Assembly: GCF_001050345.1 (NCBI RefSeq)
Contig: NZ_LFMW01000007.1
Location: 434,001-498,000 of the forward strand
Direction of reading: 5' to 3'
DNA: 64,000 nt
Source: Pseudomonas fildesensis
Lineage (GTDB): Bacteria; Pseudomonadota; Gammaproteobacteria; Pseudomonadales; Pseudomonadaceae
The notes beneath the pieces are model-generated. The model did no database searches, had not been told where the DNA came from, and saw nothing but the letters and a program-made list of their open reading frames with translations. Position numbers and translations under genes: made by a program. Each line of letters begins with the position of its first letter. The stretch's first letter is position 1. Positions 49,322 to 59,778 of this stretch are shown here, one piece after another.

Positions 49322-51760
49322 TCAAGTCGGCTTCGCTTCGACCAACGCTTGCTGCGCCAGCTCCTTCTCCGCTTCCTTCAAGTCTTCCTCGCTGATCATC
49401 TCGGCAATCGCGCGCAAACGCTCTACCACGCGCGCATTCACCGTGCCTTCCGGGAATTGCCCCTCCGCGTCCGGCTCACCGGCAGGCTCGCCCACCAGCA
49501 GGCTCAACGCTTCATCCGCCTGACGCACCGCGTAGATATGGAATTGCCCCGCGCGCACGGCCTGCAACACCTTCTCATCGAGCATCAGCGTGTTGACGTT
49601 AGCCTGGGGAATGATCGCCCCTTGCTCGCCGGTCAAACCGCGCGCCTCGCAAAGGCGGAAGAAGCCTTCGATCTTCTCGTTGACCCCGCCCACCGCCTGC
49701 ACTTCACCAAACTGGTTGATCGAGCCGGTGATGGCAAAGCATTGCTTGAGCGGCGTTTTCGACAGCGCCGAGATCAAGGTGCAGGCCTCGCCCAGGGACG
49801 CACTGTCGCCGTCCACATACCCGTAGGACTGCTCCAGCGCGATACTCGCAGAGATCGCCAGCGGAAATTCCTGGGCATAACGGCTGCCCAGGTAACCGGT
49901 GAGGATCATCACGCCCTTGGAGTGAATCGGCTGCCCGAGGTTAACCTCGCGCTCGATATCGACGATACCGCTGCCGCCCGGATACACCGTGGCGGAAATC
50001 CGCGCCGGCACACCGAACGCCGAGTCACCGACCTCCAGTACCGTCAGCCCGTTGCACTTGCCGACCGCCGCACCGGCGGTGTCGATCAGGATCACCCCGG
50101 CGAGCATGTCGTCAAGAATCCGCGCCGACACGCGCCCGGTGCGCGTGGCCTTGGCCTTGAGCGCCCGCTCGATGTGGCCGGCGTCGGTCATCTCGTCGCC
50201 CGCCAGATCACGGATAAAGTCCGCCTCGCTCACCAACTGAAACAAATCGCCAATGCGCGCCGACAAGCGCCCCTGGTGCTCCGCCAGCCGTGCGCTGTAA
50301 GTCGCCAGCCGCGCTACCGCGTCCGAGGTCAGCGGCGCCATGCCTTCTTCCGACGTACGGGTTTTCAGCAACTGCGCGAACTGCTCCAGGCTTTCGTCGA
50401 CCATCGGGATGTCTTCGTCGAAGTCCACCAGCACCCGGAACATCTCCTGGAAGTCCGGATCGGCGTCTTGCAGCGCGTAGTACAACTGGCGCGAACCAAT
50501 GATGATCACCTTGACCTGCAACGGAATCATCTGCGGGTTGAGGGTCACGGTCGCCAGGCGGCCGAGTTCGCCCAGCGGCGATTCCATCTTCAGCTTGCGT
50601 GATTGCAGGGAGCGCTTGAGGGCGTCCCACACAAACGGCTCGCTGAGCATTTTCTCGGCTTCAAGGATCAGGAACCCACCGTTGGCACGGTGCAAGGCGC
50701 CCGGACGCAATTGGCGATAGGTGGTGTAGAGCGCGCCCTGGTCGGTGCTGTATTCGATACGGCCGAACAGGTTGTCGTAGGTTGGGTGCGGTTCAAACAC
50801 CACCGGCGCACCACCGCTGACCGGATGGCCGACTACCAGGCTCGGGCAGTATTGCTCTTCGAGCAGCTTGCGTGCCTGGGCGTCGGTCTTGGCGTCGTCC
50901 ACCAATAGCTCGACCACGGTTTTCAACAGGTACACCTGCATGGCCTGCAGGTAACCGCAGATTCCCGCATTCTCGGCGTACTTTTCCGACAACGGAGCAA
51001 GCAACGGCTGCAGGGCCAGGGTGATGGTTTCTTCGTTGAACTGGCGCAGTTGGTTGTTGGACTCGCGCTTCCACTGGGGCAGGCTGGCCAGCTCTTCGTT
51101 GAGGCGCTCTTCCAGTTCGGAAATATCCGTGTGGAAACGCTCACGATCGACTTCCGGCAACTGCGAGAACTCAGCCTCGTCCAGGGCCTTGCCGTCGAGC
51201 ATCGGGGTAAAGGCGATGTTGGAACTGTCGCGGTACAGCGCCACGTCCTTTTCCAGGGCCAGGCGCTCGATCACGTCCAGGGCCTTGTCGTAACGCTGGT
51301 TGAACGCACGGTCGATCGCGCTTTTGCGCTGCTGGTACGTCGGGTGTTCGAAGACGGCCGGGAAGGTCGCCACCAGGTTGTCGACCAACCCGTTGATATC
51401 GCTGATAAACGCCGCAGCGCCGCCCGCAGGCAGTTCCAGTGCGCGCGGCTCGCGGGGGTCATCGAAATTATTCACATAGACCCAGTCCGCCGGGGTCTGC
51501 AGGCGTTTGCCTTCGGCCTTCAGGTAGCGTTTGACGAACGAAAAGCGGCCGGTGCCCGGCTCGCCCATGACAAACACGTTGTAACCGGGGCGTGGCATGG
51601 CCACGCCGAACTGCAACGCTTCAACCGCGCGTTCCTGGCCAAGCACACCGCGAAAGGGCTCCAAATCATTGGTGGTCGAGAAGCTGAACTGTTCAGCGGA
51701 AAAAGGACGAGTCAGCGCTTCGGGCGCTAGACGCAAGCTGGCAGCAACAGGATCAGGCAT
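49322..51760 (-). CDS. Lon-family (S16) AAA protease
   Basis: An 812-aa protein. An N-terminal AAA region (RGVLGQERAVEALQFGVAMPRPGYNVFVMGEPGTGRFSFVKRYL, with a Walker A-like GEPGTGR in which the usual Lys is Arg) is interrupted by a long helical insertion, followed by GGFLILEAEKMLSEPFVWDALKR (Walker B/sensor). The C-terminal Lon protease domain has the catalytic Ser in YVDGDSASLGEACTLISALSK and Lys in VQAVGGVNEKIEGFF. This is the LonB-like AAA type common in Gammaproteobacteria. Substrates unknown. Monocistronic, upstream region of about 270 bases without other features. Confidence 0.9.
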   Translation of the reverse strand: MPDPVAASLRLAPEALTRPFSAEQFSFSTTNDLEPFRGVLGQERAVEALQFGVAMPRPGYNVFVMGEPGTGRFSFVKRYLKAEGKRLQTPADWVYVNNFDDPREPRALELPAGGAAAFISDINGLVDNLVATFPAVFEHPTYQQRKSAIDRAFNQRYDKALDVIERLALEKDVALYRDSSNIAFTPMLDGKALDEAEFSQLPEVDRERFHTDISELEERLNEELASLPQWKRESNNQLRQFNEETITLALQPLLAPLSEKYAENAGICGYLQAMQVYLLKTVVELLVDDAKTDAQARKLLEEQYCPSLVVGHPVSGGAPVVFEPHPTYDNLFGRIEYSTDQGALYTTYRQLRPGALHRANGGFLILEAEKMLSEPFVWDALKRSLQSRKLKMESPLGELGRLATVTLNPQMIPLQVKVIIIGSRQLYYALQDADPDFQEMFRVLVDFDEDIPMVDESLEQFAQLLKTRTSEEGMAPLTSDAVARLATYSARLAEHQGRLSARIGDLFQLVSEADFIRDLAGDEMTDAGHIERALKAKATRTGRVSARILDDMLAGVILIDTAGAAVGKCNGLTVLEVGDSAFGVPARISATVYPGGSGIVDIEREVNLGQPIHSKGVMILTGYLGSRYAQEFPLAISASIALEQSYGYVDGDSASLGEACTLISALSKTPLKQCFAITGSINQFGEVQAVGGVNEKIEGFFRLCEARGLTGEQGAIIPQANVNTLMLDEKVLQAVRAGQFHIYAVRQADEALSLLVGEPAGEPDAEGQFPEGTVNARVVERLRAIAEMISEEDLKEAEKELAQQALVEAKPT

Positions 51761-52027
51761 CGGGCTTCCTTACATCAGGCGGGGCAGATGTCGGCATTCT
51801 GGCTCCCGGTCACGCGCTCTGGCAAGGCGCGCCTGAGGTAAAGCATAGACACGGGATGCGTCCTACAAAAAAATCGCGACATCTCTGATTGTTTTACAAA
51901 AATTCACGGAACCCCAAGAACGTGCCTAAACTCCAAACTGCGCGGGTTGGACTAATAACTGGCCCCTAGGGCGCTTCGAAGTGCCTGAACCCTTGTCCAT
52001 TGGTTTGCACACAAAGAGAACAAAGCT

Positions 52028-52516
52028 ATGAAACGGATCCTTCTTGGTACTCTCTTCACCGTCGTCTCCCTCAATGCAATGGCTGAAGCACCAGGTGGCC
52101 CGAACTGCGGTTGGGGCAACATGTTGTTCGAAGGCCAGCGCGGTACTCCAGCGCACTTCCTGGCTTCCACCACCAACGGTACCTCCGGTAACGCCACCTT
52201 CGGCATGACCTCGGGCACCAACGGTTGCAGCACCAACAGCGCCCTGTCCTATGGCGGCAAGTCCTGGATTGCCATGAACGGCATGATGAACGAACTGTCC
52301 GAAGACATGGCCAAGGGTAACGGCGAAGCGCTGACAACCTACGCCGTGGTACTGGGCGTTGCACCTGAAGATCGCGAGCACTTTGCTGCCGTGACCCACG
52401 AGCACTTCCAACAAATCTTCAGCAAGGCCGACGTCACTGCTGACGATGTGCACAACAACACCCTGGCTGTACTGAAAAGCGATACCCGCCTGGCGAAATA
52501 CGCTACCCAGGCTTAA
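52028..52516 (+). CDS. DUF3015 family secreted protein
   Basis: A 162-aa protein with a Sec signal peptide (MKRILLGTLFTVVSLNAMA, cleavage about residue 19) and the DUF3015 core: GPNCGWGNMLFEGQRG, HFLASTTNGTSGNATFGMTSGTNGC and WIAMNGMMNELSEDMAKGNGEAL. Two cysteines could pair. Periplasmic, function unknown. AAAGAG precedes the start. A very good terminator follows 10 bases after the stop. Confidence 0.9.
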   Translation: MKRILLGTLFTVVSLNAMAEAPGGPNCGWGNMLFEGQRGTPAHFLASTTNGTSGNATFGMTSGTNGCSTNSALSYGGKSWIAMNGMMNELSEDMAKGNGEALTTYAVVLGVAPEDREHFAAVTHEHFQQIFSKADVTADDVHNNTLAVLKSDTRLAKYATQA

Positions 52517-52526
52517 GCTCGACCCG

Positions 52527-52553
52527 CCCGCGCCCTCCAGGGCGCGGGTTTTT
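52527..52553 (+). terminator. Intrinsic terminator of the DUF3015 gene
   Basis: CCCGCGCCCT-CC-AGGGCGCGGG-TTTTT: perfect 10-bp GC stem with a T5 tail. Confidence 0.92.
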
Positions 52554-52608
52554 ACTTTTGGACCCGCCTCCCCTTTGGGTCTCACTTTTTCCGACTTAAG
52601 TTGCCCCT

Positions 52609-54462
52609 ATGCTCAAACGCTTTGCCTGGATGGCACTCTTCGCCTGCGCCCCGCTGTACGCGGCCCCGCATATTGACGATCAACGTTTGCAGCAATTGGC
52701 CAACGATCCGTTCTGGTTGTCTTTGGGCCATTACGAAGCCGGCAAAATCAGTGGCTGGCGCAGTTATGTCAGCGACAAGAAATTCTTCCTCGCAGCCGAT
52801 GGCGCCCACCACCCGGATGCCGAACTCAAGGCCACCGTTGAAGCGCTGTACTTACCTGCAAGCCTTGGCGAAAAACACGCCCAATGCGTCTACCCCGCAC
52901 GTACCCGCTGGCTCAAGGATCAGTTGCACCTGAGCGACCTGCCGGCGCTGGACTGCAGCGAATTCAAACAATGGTTCAAGGACGTCGCGCCCCACAGTGC
53001 GGTAATGATCTTCCCGGCGGCCTACCTCAACAGCCCGTCATCGATGTTCGGCCACACCCTGCTGCGCATCGACCAGGCGGACGTGCAGAGCAACAAGACC
53101 GCCCTGCTCAGCTACGCGATCAACTTCGGCGCCTATATCGAAGGCTCGGACAACAGCATCCTCTATGCCTGGAAAGGCCTGATGGGCGGCTATCCCGGCC
53201 TGTTTGCGCTGGTGCCCTACCAGGAAAAACTCTCGGAATACCGCAGCCTCGAAAACCGCGACCTGTGGGAATACCGCCTTAACCTGACCCAGGTCGAGAC
53301 CGAGCGCATGGTCGAGCACGTGTGGGAGCTCAAGCAGATCCAGTTCGACTATTTCTTCTTCGACGAAAACTGCTCTTATCGCCTGCTGGAACTGCTGCAA
53401 GTCGCCCGTCCCGGCCTGCGCCTGACGGAGCAATTCCCGCTGACCGCGATCCCGACCGACACGGTCAAGGCCGTCAAAGAGGCCGGTCTGGTCGAGAAGA
53501 TCGACTACCGGCCTTCCCGTGAGCGTGAGTTGCTGGAGCGCGCCAAACCGCTGGACAGCGACGAGCAGCAATGGGTGTTGAAGGTCAGCGACGACCAGAA
53601 GCAATTGCAGGAGCCTGCCTTCAAAGCCTTGCCCCGTGAGCGCCAGGCCCTGATCATCGACGCCGCCTACCGCCTCGGCCGCTACCGCGCCAACGGCCTG
53701 GAGCGTGACACCGAACGCTCCCAACGCAGCTTCGAATTGCTGCGCGCGATCAACCAGAACCCCGCGCCCGACCTGAAAGTCGAGCGCCCCGGCCTGCCTG
53801 AAAACGGTCATGAATCACGTACCTGGCAAGCCGGTATCGGCACCCGGGGCGACAAAGCGTTTGGCGAATACGGCCTGCGCATGGCCTACCACGACCTCAA
53901 CGACAACGCCGAAGGCTTCCCCCTCGGCGCGCAGATCGAAATCCTGCAAATGAAACTGCGCCAGTACGAAGGCAACCACTGGCAACTGCAGCAACTCGAC
54001 CTTGCCACCATCCGCTCCCTGACCCCGCGCAACGCGCTGCTGCAACCCTGGTCATGGCAAGTGACCGGCGGCCTGGAGCGCGTACCGGGCAAACACGACG
54101 ACGAAACCCTGGTCGCCCACGTCAACGGCGGCGCCGGCGGCACCTGGCAACTGAGCGACGACATGCTCGGCTTCGCCCTCGGCACCGTGCGCGTGGAACA
54201 CAACAACGACTTCAACGAAGCCATCTCCCCCGCTGCCGGGTTCAATACCGGCGTGCTGTGGAAAAACCCGCTGGGGAATTTGAGCCTGGAGGCCAAAGGG
54301 GATTTCTTCACCAATGGCGAAGTACGGCGCAGCATCAGCCTGAACCAGCAGTGGGAATTGTCGCGTAACGTGGGCCTGCGCCTGAGTGCGCAGCGCGAGT
54401 ACAGCCACCTTTCCACGCCAGTGAATGAAGTGATGCTTGAAGTTAAGTGGTATCACTACTGA
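52609..54462 (+). CDS. DUF4105 domain outer-membrane-associated protein
   Basis: A 617-aa protein with a signal peptide (MLKRFAWMALFACAPLYA, about residue 18). A central DUF4105 (Lnb-like) domain has SAVMIFPAAYLNSPSSMFGHTLLRID, ALLSYAINFGAYIEGSDN and FDYFFFDENCSYRLLELLQVARPG; the His, Asn and Cys are reminiscent of papain-like Lnb proteins. The C-terminal ~220 residues are rich in alternating aromatic/polar strands ending EVMLEVKWYHY, suggesting a beta-barrel-like end. Precise function unknown. Upstream is the DUF3015 gene with its own terminator, so transcription is probably separate. Confidence 0.85.
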   Translation: MLKRFAWMALFACAPLYAAPHIDDQRLQQLANDPFWLSLGHYEAGKISGWRSYVSDKKFFLAADGAHHPDAELKATVEALYLPASLGEKHAQCVYPARTRWLKDQLHLSDLPALDCSEFKQWFKDVAPHSAVMIFPAAYLNSPSSMFGHTLLRIDQADVQSNKTALLSYAINFGAYIEGSDNSILYAWKGLMGGYPGLFALVPYQEKLSEYRSLENRDLWEYRLNLTQVETERMVEHVWELKQIQFDYFFFDENCSYRLLELLQVARPGLRLTEQFPLTAIPTDTVKAVKEAGLVEKIDYRPSRERELLERAKPLDSDEQQWVLKVSDDQKQLQEPAFKALPRERQALIIDAAYRLGRYRANGLERDTERSQRSFELLRAINQNPAPDLKVERPGLPENGHESRTWQAGIGTRGDKAFGEYGLRMAYHDLNDNAEGFPLGAQIEILQMKLRQYEGNHWQLQQLDLATIRSLTPRNALLQPWSWQVTGGLERVPGKHDDETLVAHVNGGAGGTWQLSDDMLGFALGTVRVEHNNDFNEAISPAAGFNTGVLWKNPLGNLSLEAKGDFFTNGEVRRSISLNQQWELSRNVGLRLSAQREYSHLSTPVNEVMLEVKWYHY

Positions 54463-54478
54463 CCACCACAGGTAGATC

Positions 54479-54560
54479 GTTCCCACGCTCCGCGTCCGCT
54501 TTTGAGGTCGTGACGCGGAGCGTCACAGGATGCATTCCCACGCGGAGCGTGGGAACGAGC
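54479..54560. repeat. REP-like element, TTCCCACGCTCCGCG family (copy 2)
   Basis: TTCCCACGCTCCGCGTCCGC, the palindrome GTGACGCGGAGCGTCAC and ATTCCCACGCGGAGCGTGGGA follow one another, as in copies at 48331 and 57663. It ends about 30 bases before the chorismate mutase start. Confidence 0.8.
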
Positions 54561-54590
54561 ATTGTCCGACCGAACAGGAGCTCCATCAAC

Positions 54591-54896
54591 ATGGCCGTTA
54601 CCTGCACCACCCTCGATCAAGTCCGCGAAAACATCGACCTTCTCGACCAGCAAATCGTCACCCTGCTGGCCGAACGTGGCGGCTACGTATCCCAAGCGGC
54701 GCGCTTCAAAAAAGATTCGGATGGCGTTAAGGCGCCGCAACGGGTTGAGCAAGTCATCACCAAAGTGCGGGACTTATCCCTCGAGGTGGGGGCTAACCCT
54801 GAGGTCACCGAACAGGTGTATCGCGCGATGATTGCGGCGTTTATCGAGCAAGAGTTGGCTGAGCATGCCGCGCTGGCGATAAACCAGACGGCATAA
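54591..54896 (+). CDS. Chorismate mutase, AroQ type
   Basis: A 101-aa all-helical mutase domain: TTLDQVRENIDLLDQQIVTLLAERGGYVSQAARFKKDSDGVKAPQRVEQVITKVRDLS, with the expected Arg (QVREN), Lys (ARFKK) and Gln residues of the AroQ site, then EVTEQVYRAMIAAFIEQELAEH. It converts chorismate to prephenate or, as in PchB, could act as an isochorismate-pyruvate lyase; the sequence alone does not separate these. No signal peptide. GGAG lies 11 bases ahead of ATG 54591. An upstream frame extension runs through REP DNA and is not real. Confidence 0.85.
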   Translation: MAVTCTTLDQVRENIDLLDQQIVTLLAERGGYVSQAARFKKDSDGVKAPQRVEQVITKVRDLSLEVGANPEVTEQVYRAMIAAFIEQELAEHAALAINQTA

Positions 54897-54900
54897 CTCC

Positions 54901-55039
54901 CCTGTGGCGAGCGAGCTTGCTCCCGTTGGGCTGCGCAGCAGCCCCTAATCCAAGCGCAGCGTTCTTTCTGACCTTTCTCAATGGCCAGCATCGGGGCCGC
55001 TTCGCGACTCAACGGGAGCAAGCTCCCTCGCCACAGGTA
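54901..55039. repeat. Inverted pair of REP-like units (GTGGCGAGC family, copy 2)
   Basis: CTGTGGCGAGCGAGCTTGCT at the left and AGCAAGCTCCCTCGCCACAG at the right are inverted copies, each next to a GGGCTGC...GCAGCCC-type element. Same make-up as 49036-49172. The region 54897-55156 holds nothing else. Confidence 0.75.
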
Positions 55040-55156
55040 GAGCGTTCGCCTTAAGCACTGCGAGTTCCACACATTTCTCACACCCCTTTCACATCCCCCC
55101 AACGAATCCCCTTCTAGACTTCCCCTATCAGCCGTGAAACGGCCAGGGAGTGCGCA

Positions 55157-55513
55157 ATGTGGCGGTATGCAGTAATGCTGTGTGCGGTGGTGTGGCTGTC
55201 GGGTTGCCAATCAACCCATCAGGATTTACTGGCCAAGGGTTATCCACCGGCCTTTGCCGATGGTTTTGACGACGGTTGCAGCAGCGGTCGCCAGGCTGCT
55301 GGGGTGATCACCGGCGAGTTTCGCAAGAACGTGCCGCGTTATCTGAAAGAACGGACATACGCCGAGGGCTGGGAGGACGGTTTCCGCCAGTGCAAGGCGA
55401 TGCGCGAGAACGAAGACTTGCGCGACTACAAGGACAATCACTGGGATGACCGCGAGCGCGCCTGGCAGCACGAGAAGGACCGCGACGCGGCAAGGGCTTA
55501 TCGCTCGCAATAG
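55157..55513 (+). CDS. Small putative lipoprotein
   Basis: A 118-aa protein with signal MWRYAVMLCAVVWLSGC (lipobox LSGC, Cys17), followed by a soluble region YPPAFADGFDDGCSSGRQAAG and YAEGWEDGFRQCKAMRENEDLRDYKDNHWDDRERAWQHEKDRDAARAY. It has two repeated (F/W)xDG(F/C) motifs and a highly charged Arg/Asp/Glu tail. Two more Cys could pair. I know similar short lipoproteins in pseudomonads, but no function. Confidence 0.8.
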   Translation: MWRYAVMLCAVVWLSGCQSTHQDLLAKGYPPAFADGFDDGCSSGRQAAGVITGEFRKNVPRYLKERTYAEGWEDGFRQCKAMRENEDLRDYKDNHWDDRERAWQHEKDRDAARAYRSQ

Positions 55514-55583
55514 GTCGCTTTCAGACATCCGTCGAAACTAAAGCGCGGCGAACATGGCCCAAACTCCATAGAGGGAGAACGCC

Positions 55584-57472
<1,889 letters not shown>

Positions 57473-57605
57473 TCATGTCGCACCGCGACAGGGCAAAATG
57501 TCGCATTTGTGAATTTAAATGGTGCGCTTTATATAAATAAACCCAAAAAAAGGCTTTTTATGCACCTTAAAAGGGATCGTATATCCAAGTGCCGCACCAA
57601 TAGGA

Positions 57606-57776
57606 GAATCGTCATCGGGAGCAAGCCCCCTCCCACATTTGAACGGCGTACACCGCAAAATTGATCGTTCCCACGCTCCGCGTGGGAATGCAGCACAGGA
57701 CGCTCCGCGTCCGCTTTTAGAGTCGTGACGCAGAGCGTCACAGGATGCATTCCCACGCAGAGCATGGGAACGAGCG
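57606..57776. repeat. REP cluster upstream of gdhA/behind ettA (two families)
   Basis: 57614-57637 holds one ATCGGGAGCAAGCCCCCTCC-type unit, the same sequence as the inverted pair at 63657-63729. 57663-57776 holds the TTCCCACGCTCCGCGTGGGA family (copy 3) with GTGACGCAGAGCGTCAC and ATTCCCACGCAGAGCATGGG. 57416-57605 shows only AT-rich DNA with the gdhA promoter region. Confidence 0.8.
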
Positions 57777-57777
57777 C

Positions 57778-57807
57778 AAAAAAAAAGCGGAGCCCGAAGG
57801 CTCCGCT
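57778..57807 (-). terminator. Intrinsic terminator of ettA
   Basis: AGCGGAGCC / GGCTCCGCT around a 4-base loop. On the minus strand it is followed by nine T (A-run 57778-57786), and starts 21 bases after the ettA stop. Confidence 0.9.
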
Positions 57808-57828
57808 CTTTCAAACCACCAGCCTGAA

Positions 57829-59493
57829 TCAGGCCAGTTTCTTGTGCCGTACACGGTGCGGCTGGGCAGCTGCTTCGCCCAAACGCTTCTTACGGTCCGC
57901 TTCGTACTCGGTGTAGTTACCTTCGAAGAACACCGCTTGCGAGTCGTCTTCGTACGCCAGGATGTGGGTCGCGACGCGGTCAAGGAACCACCGATCGTGA
58001 GAGATCACAATGGCGGCGCCAGGGAAGTCCAGCAGGGCTTCTTCCAGGGAACGCAGGGTTTCAACGTCGAGGTCGTTGGACGGTTCGTCGAGCAGCAACA
58101 CGTTGCCGCCCTCTTTCAAGGTCAGGGCCAAGTGCAAGCGACCGCGCTCACCACCGGACAGGTCCTTGACGAACTTCTGCTGGTCGCCGCCCTTGAAGTT
58201 GAAACGACCAACATAGGTGCGCGACGGGATTTCATAGTTGCCGATGCGGATCTGGTCGGAACCGTCGGAAATCTGCTGGAACACGGTCTTGCTGCCGTCG
58301 AGGTCTTCGCGACTCTGGTCCACACAGGCCAGCTGCACGGTTTCGCCGACTTCGATGGTGCCGGAGTCCGGGGTTTCCTTGCCCATCAGCATGCGGAACA
58401 GGGTCGACTTACCGGCACCGTTACCACCAATAACGCCGACGATCGCGCCTTTTGGCATGGAGAACGACAGGTTGTCGATCAGCACGCGGTCGCCATAGCC
58501 TTTGGAAACGTTCTTGAACTCGATGACCTTGTCACCCAGGCGCGGACCAGCCGGGATGTAGATCTCGTTGGTCTCGCTGCGTTTTTGGAATTCTTGCGAC
58601 TGCATTTCTTCGAAGCGTTGCAGACGTGCCTTGGATTTGGACTGGCGGGCCTTGGCGCCTTTGCGCACCCACTCCAGTTCTTCCTTCATGGCTTTTTCGT
58701 GGGCCGACTGTTGCTTGGATTCAGCAGCCAGACGGTCGGACTTGGCTTCCAGCCAACCGGAGTAGTTGCCCTCGTAAGGGATACCGGCGCCACGGTCGAG
58801 TTCGAGGATCCAGCCGGCCACGTTGTCCAGGAAGTACCGGTCGTGCGTGATCGCAACCACGGTGCCCGGGAAATCGTGAAGGAAATGTTCCAGCCAGGCG
58901 ACGGAATCGGCGTCCAAGTGGTTGGTAGGTTCGTCGAGCAGCAGCATGTCGGGGGCGGACAGCAGCAGGCGGCACAGAGCCACACGACGCTTCTCACCAC
59001 CAGACAGGAATTCAACCTTGGCGTCCCACGCCGGCAAGCGCAGCGCATCCGCGGCGACTTCCAACTGGCGCTCCAGGTTGTGACCGTCGCTGGCCTGCAG
59101 GATGGCTTCGAGCTTGGCCTGTTCGGCGGCGAGCTTGTCGAAGTCGGCATCTTCATCGGCGTAGGCGGCGTAGACCTCGTCCAGGCGGGCCTGGGCGTTC
59201 TTGATCACGCTGACGGCTTCCTCGACCACTTCACGCACGGTCTTGGTCGGGTCCAGGATCGGCTCTTGCGGCAGGTAGCCGATGTTCAGTTCAGGCATCG
59301 GGCGAGCTTCGCCTTCGAACTCGGTGTCGACGCCGGCCATGATTTTCAACAGCGTGGACTTACCCGAACCGTTGAGGCCGAGCACGCCGATCTTGGCGCC
59401 TGGGAAGAAGGACAGCGAAATGTTTTTCAGGATTTCCCGCTTCGGCGGAACAACTTTTCCCAGCCGATGCATGGTGAATACGTATTGAGCCAT
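57829..59493 (-). CDS. ettA: Energy-dependent translational throttle protein EttA (ABC-F)
   Basis: A 554-aa soluble ABC-F ATPase that binds the ribosomal E site and gates entry into elongation by ATP/ADP ratio. Starts MAQYVFTMHRLGKVVPPKREIL. It has two ATPase modules with Walker A GLNGSGKST and GGNGAGKST, signatures LSGGEKRRVALCRLLL and LSGGERGRLHLALTL, the P-site interaction linker LEWVRKGAKARQSKSKARLQRFEEM between them, and no membrane domain. Length matches E. coli EttA (555). The frame is open upstream to 59700, but the family start is at 59493. Monocistronic with a strong terminator. Confidence 0.96.
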   Translation of the reverse strand: MAQYVFTMHRLGKVVPPKREILKNISLSFFPGAKIGVLGLNGSGKSTLLKIMAGVDTEFEGEARPMPELNIGYLPQEPILDPTKTVREVVEEAVSVIKNAQARLDEVYAAYADEDADFDKLAAEQAKLEAILQASDGHNLERQLEVAADALRLPAWDAKVEFLSGGEKRRVALCRLLLSAPDMLLLDEPTNHLDADSVAWLEHFLHDFPGTVVAITHDRYFLDNVAGWILELDRGAGIPYEGNYSGWLEAKSDRLAAESKQQSAHEKAMKEELEWVRKGAKARQSKSKARLQRFEEMQSQEFQKRSETNEIYIPAGPRLGDKVIEFKNVSKGYGDRVLIDNLSFSMPKGAIVGVIGGNGAGKSTLFRMLMGKETPDSGTIEVGETVQLACVDQSREDLDGSKTVFQQISDGSDQIRIGNYEIPSRTYVGRFNFKGGDQQKFVKDLSGGERGRLHLALTLKEGGNVLLLDEPSNDLDVETLRSLEEALLDFPGAAIVISHDRWFLDRVATHILAYEDDSQAVFFEGNYTEYEADRKKRLGEAAAQPHRVRHKKLA

Positions 59494-59778
59494 GGTAAAC
59501 CTAGCGTCAGTGACTGATGAATTGAGCGGGCGAAGCCCGTGCCAGGCCATGCGCCGCGCGGGCCGTTGACGGTGATCAATGCCTGCGTGCGGAAAAAGCC
59601 TGAGTATCTGGGGCTGGAACGCCCCCGCGTAACCGGCAAAGCTACCTGAATGCGCTTGGTCAGTCCAGCCAAGCGGGGCTGGCACTTTGCCACAAGTCAA
59701 GGCATGCTAGCCGCCCTCCGGGCGCCCGGCTTATAGTGCACGTCGCGCGCCAGTCCAGCCAAACCGCAGGATCACAGC

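Noticed and set aside
49040-50602. A 520-codon open frame on the plus strand
   Set aside because: Begins in REP and tandem-repeat DNA and continues antisense to the Lon-like gene.
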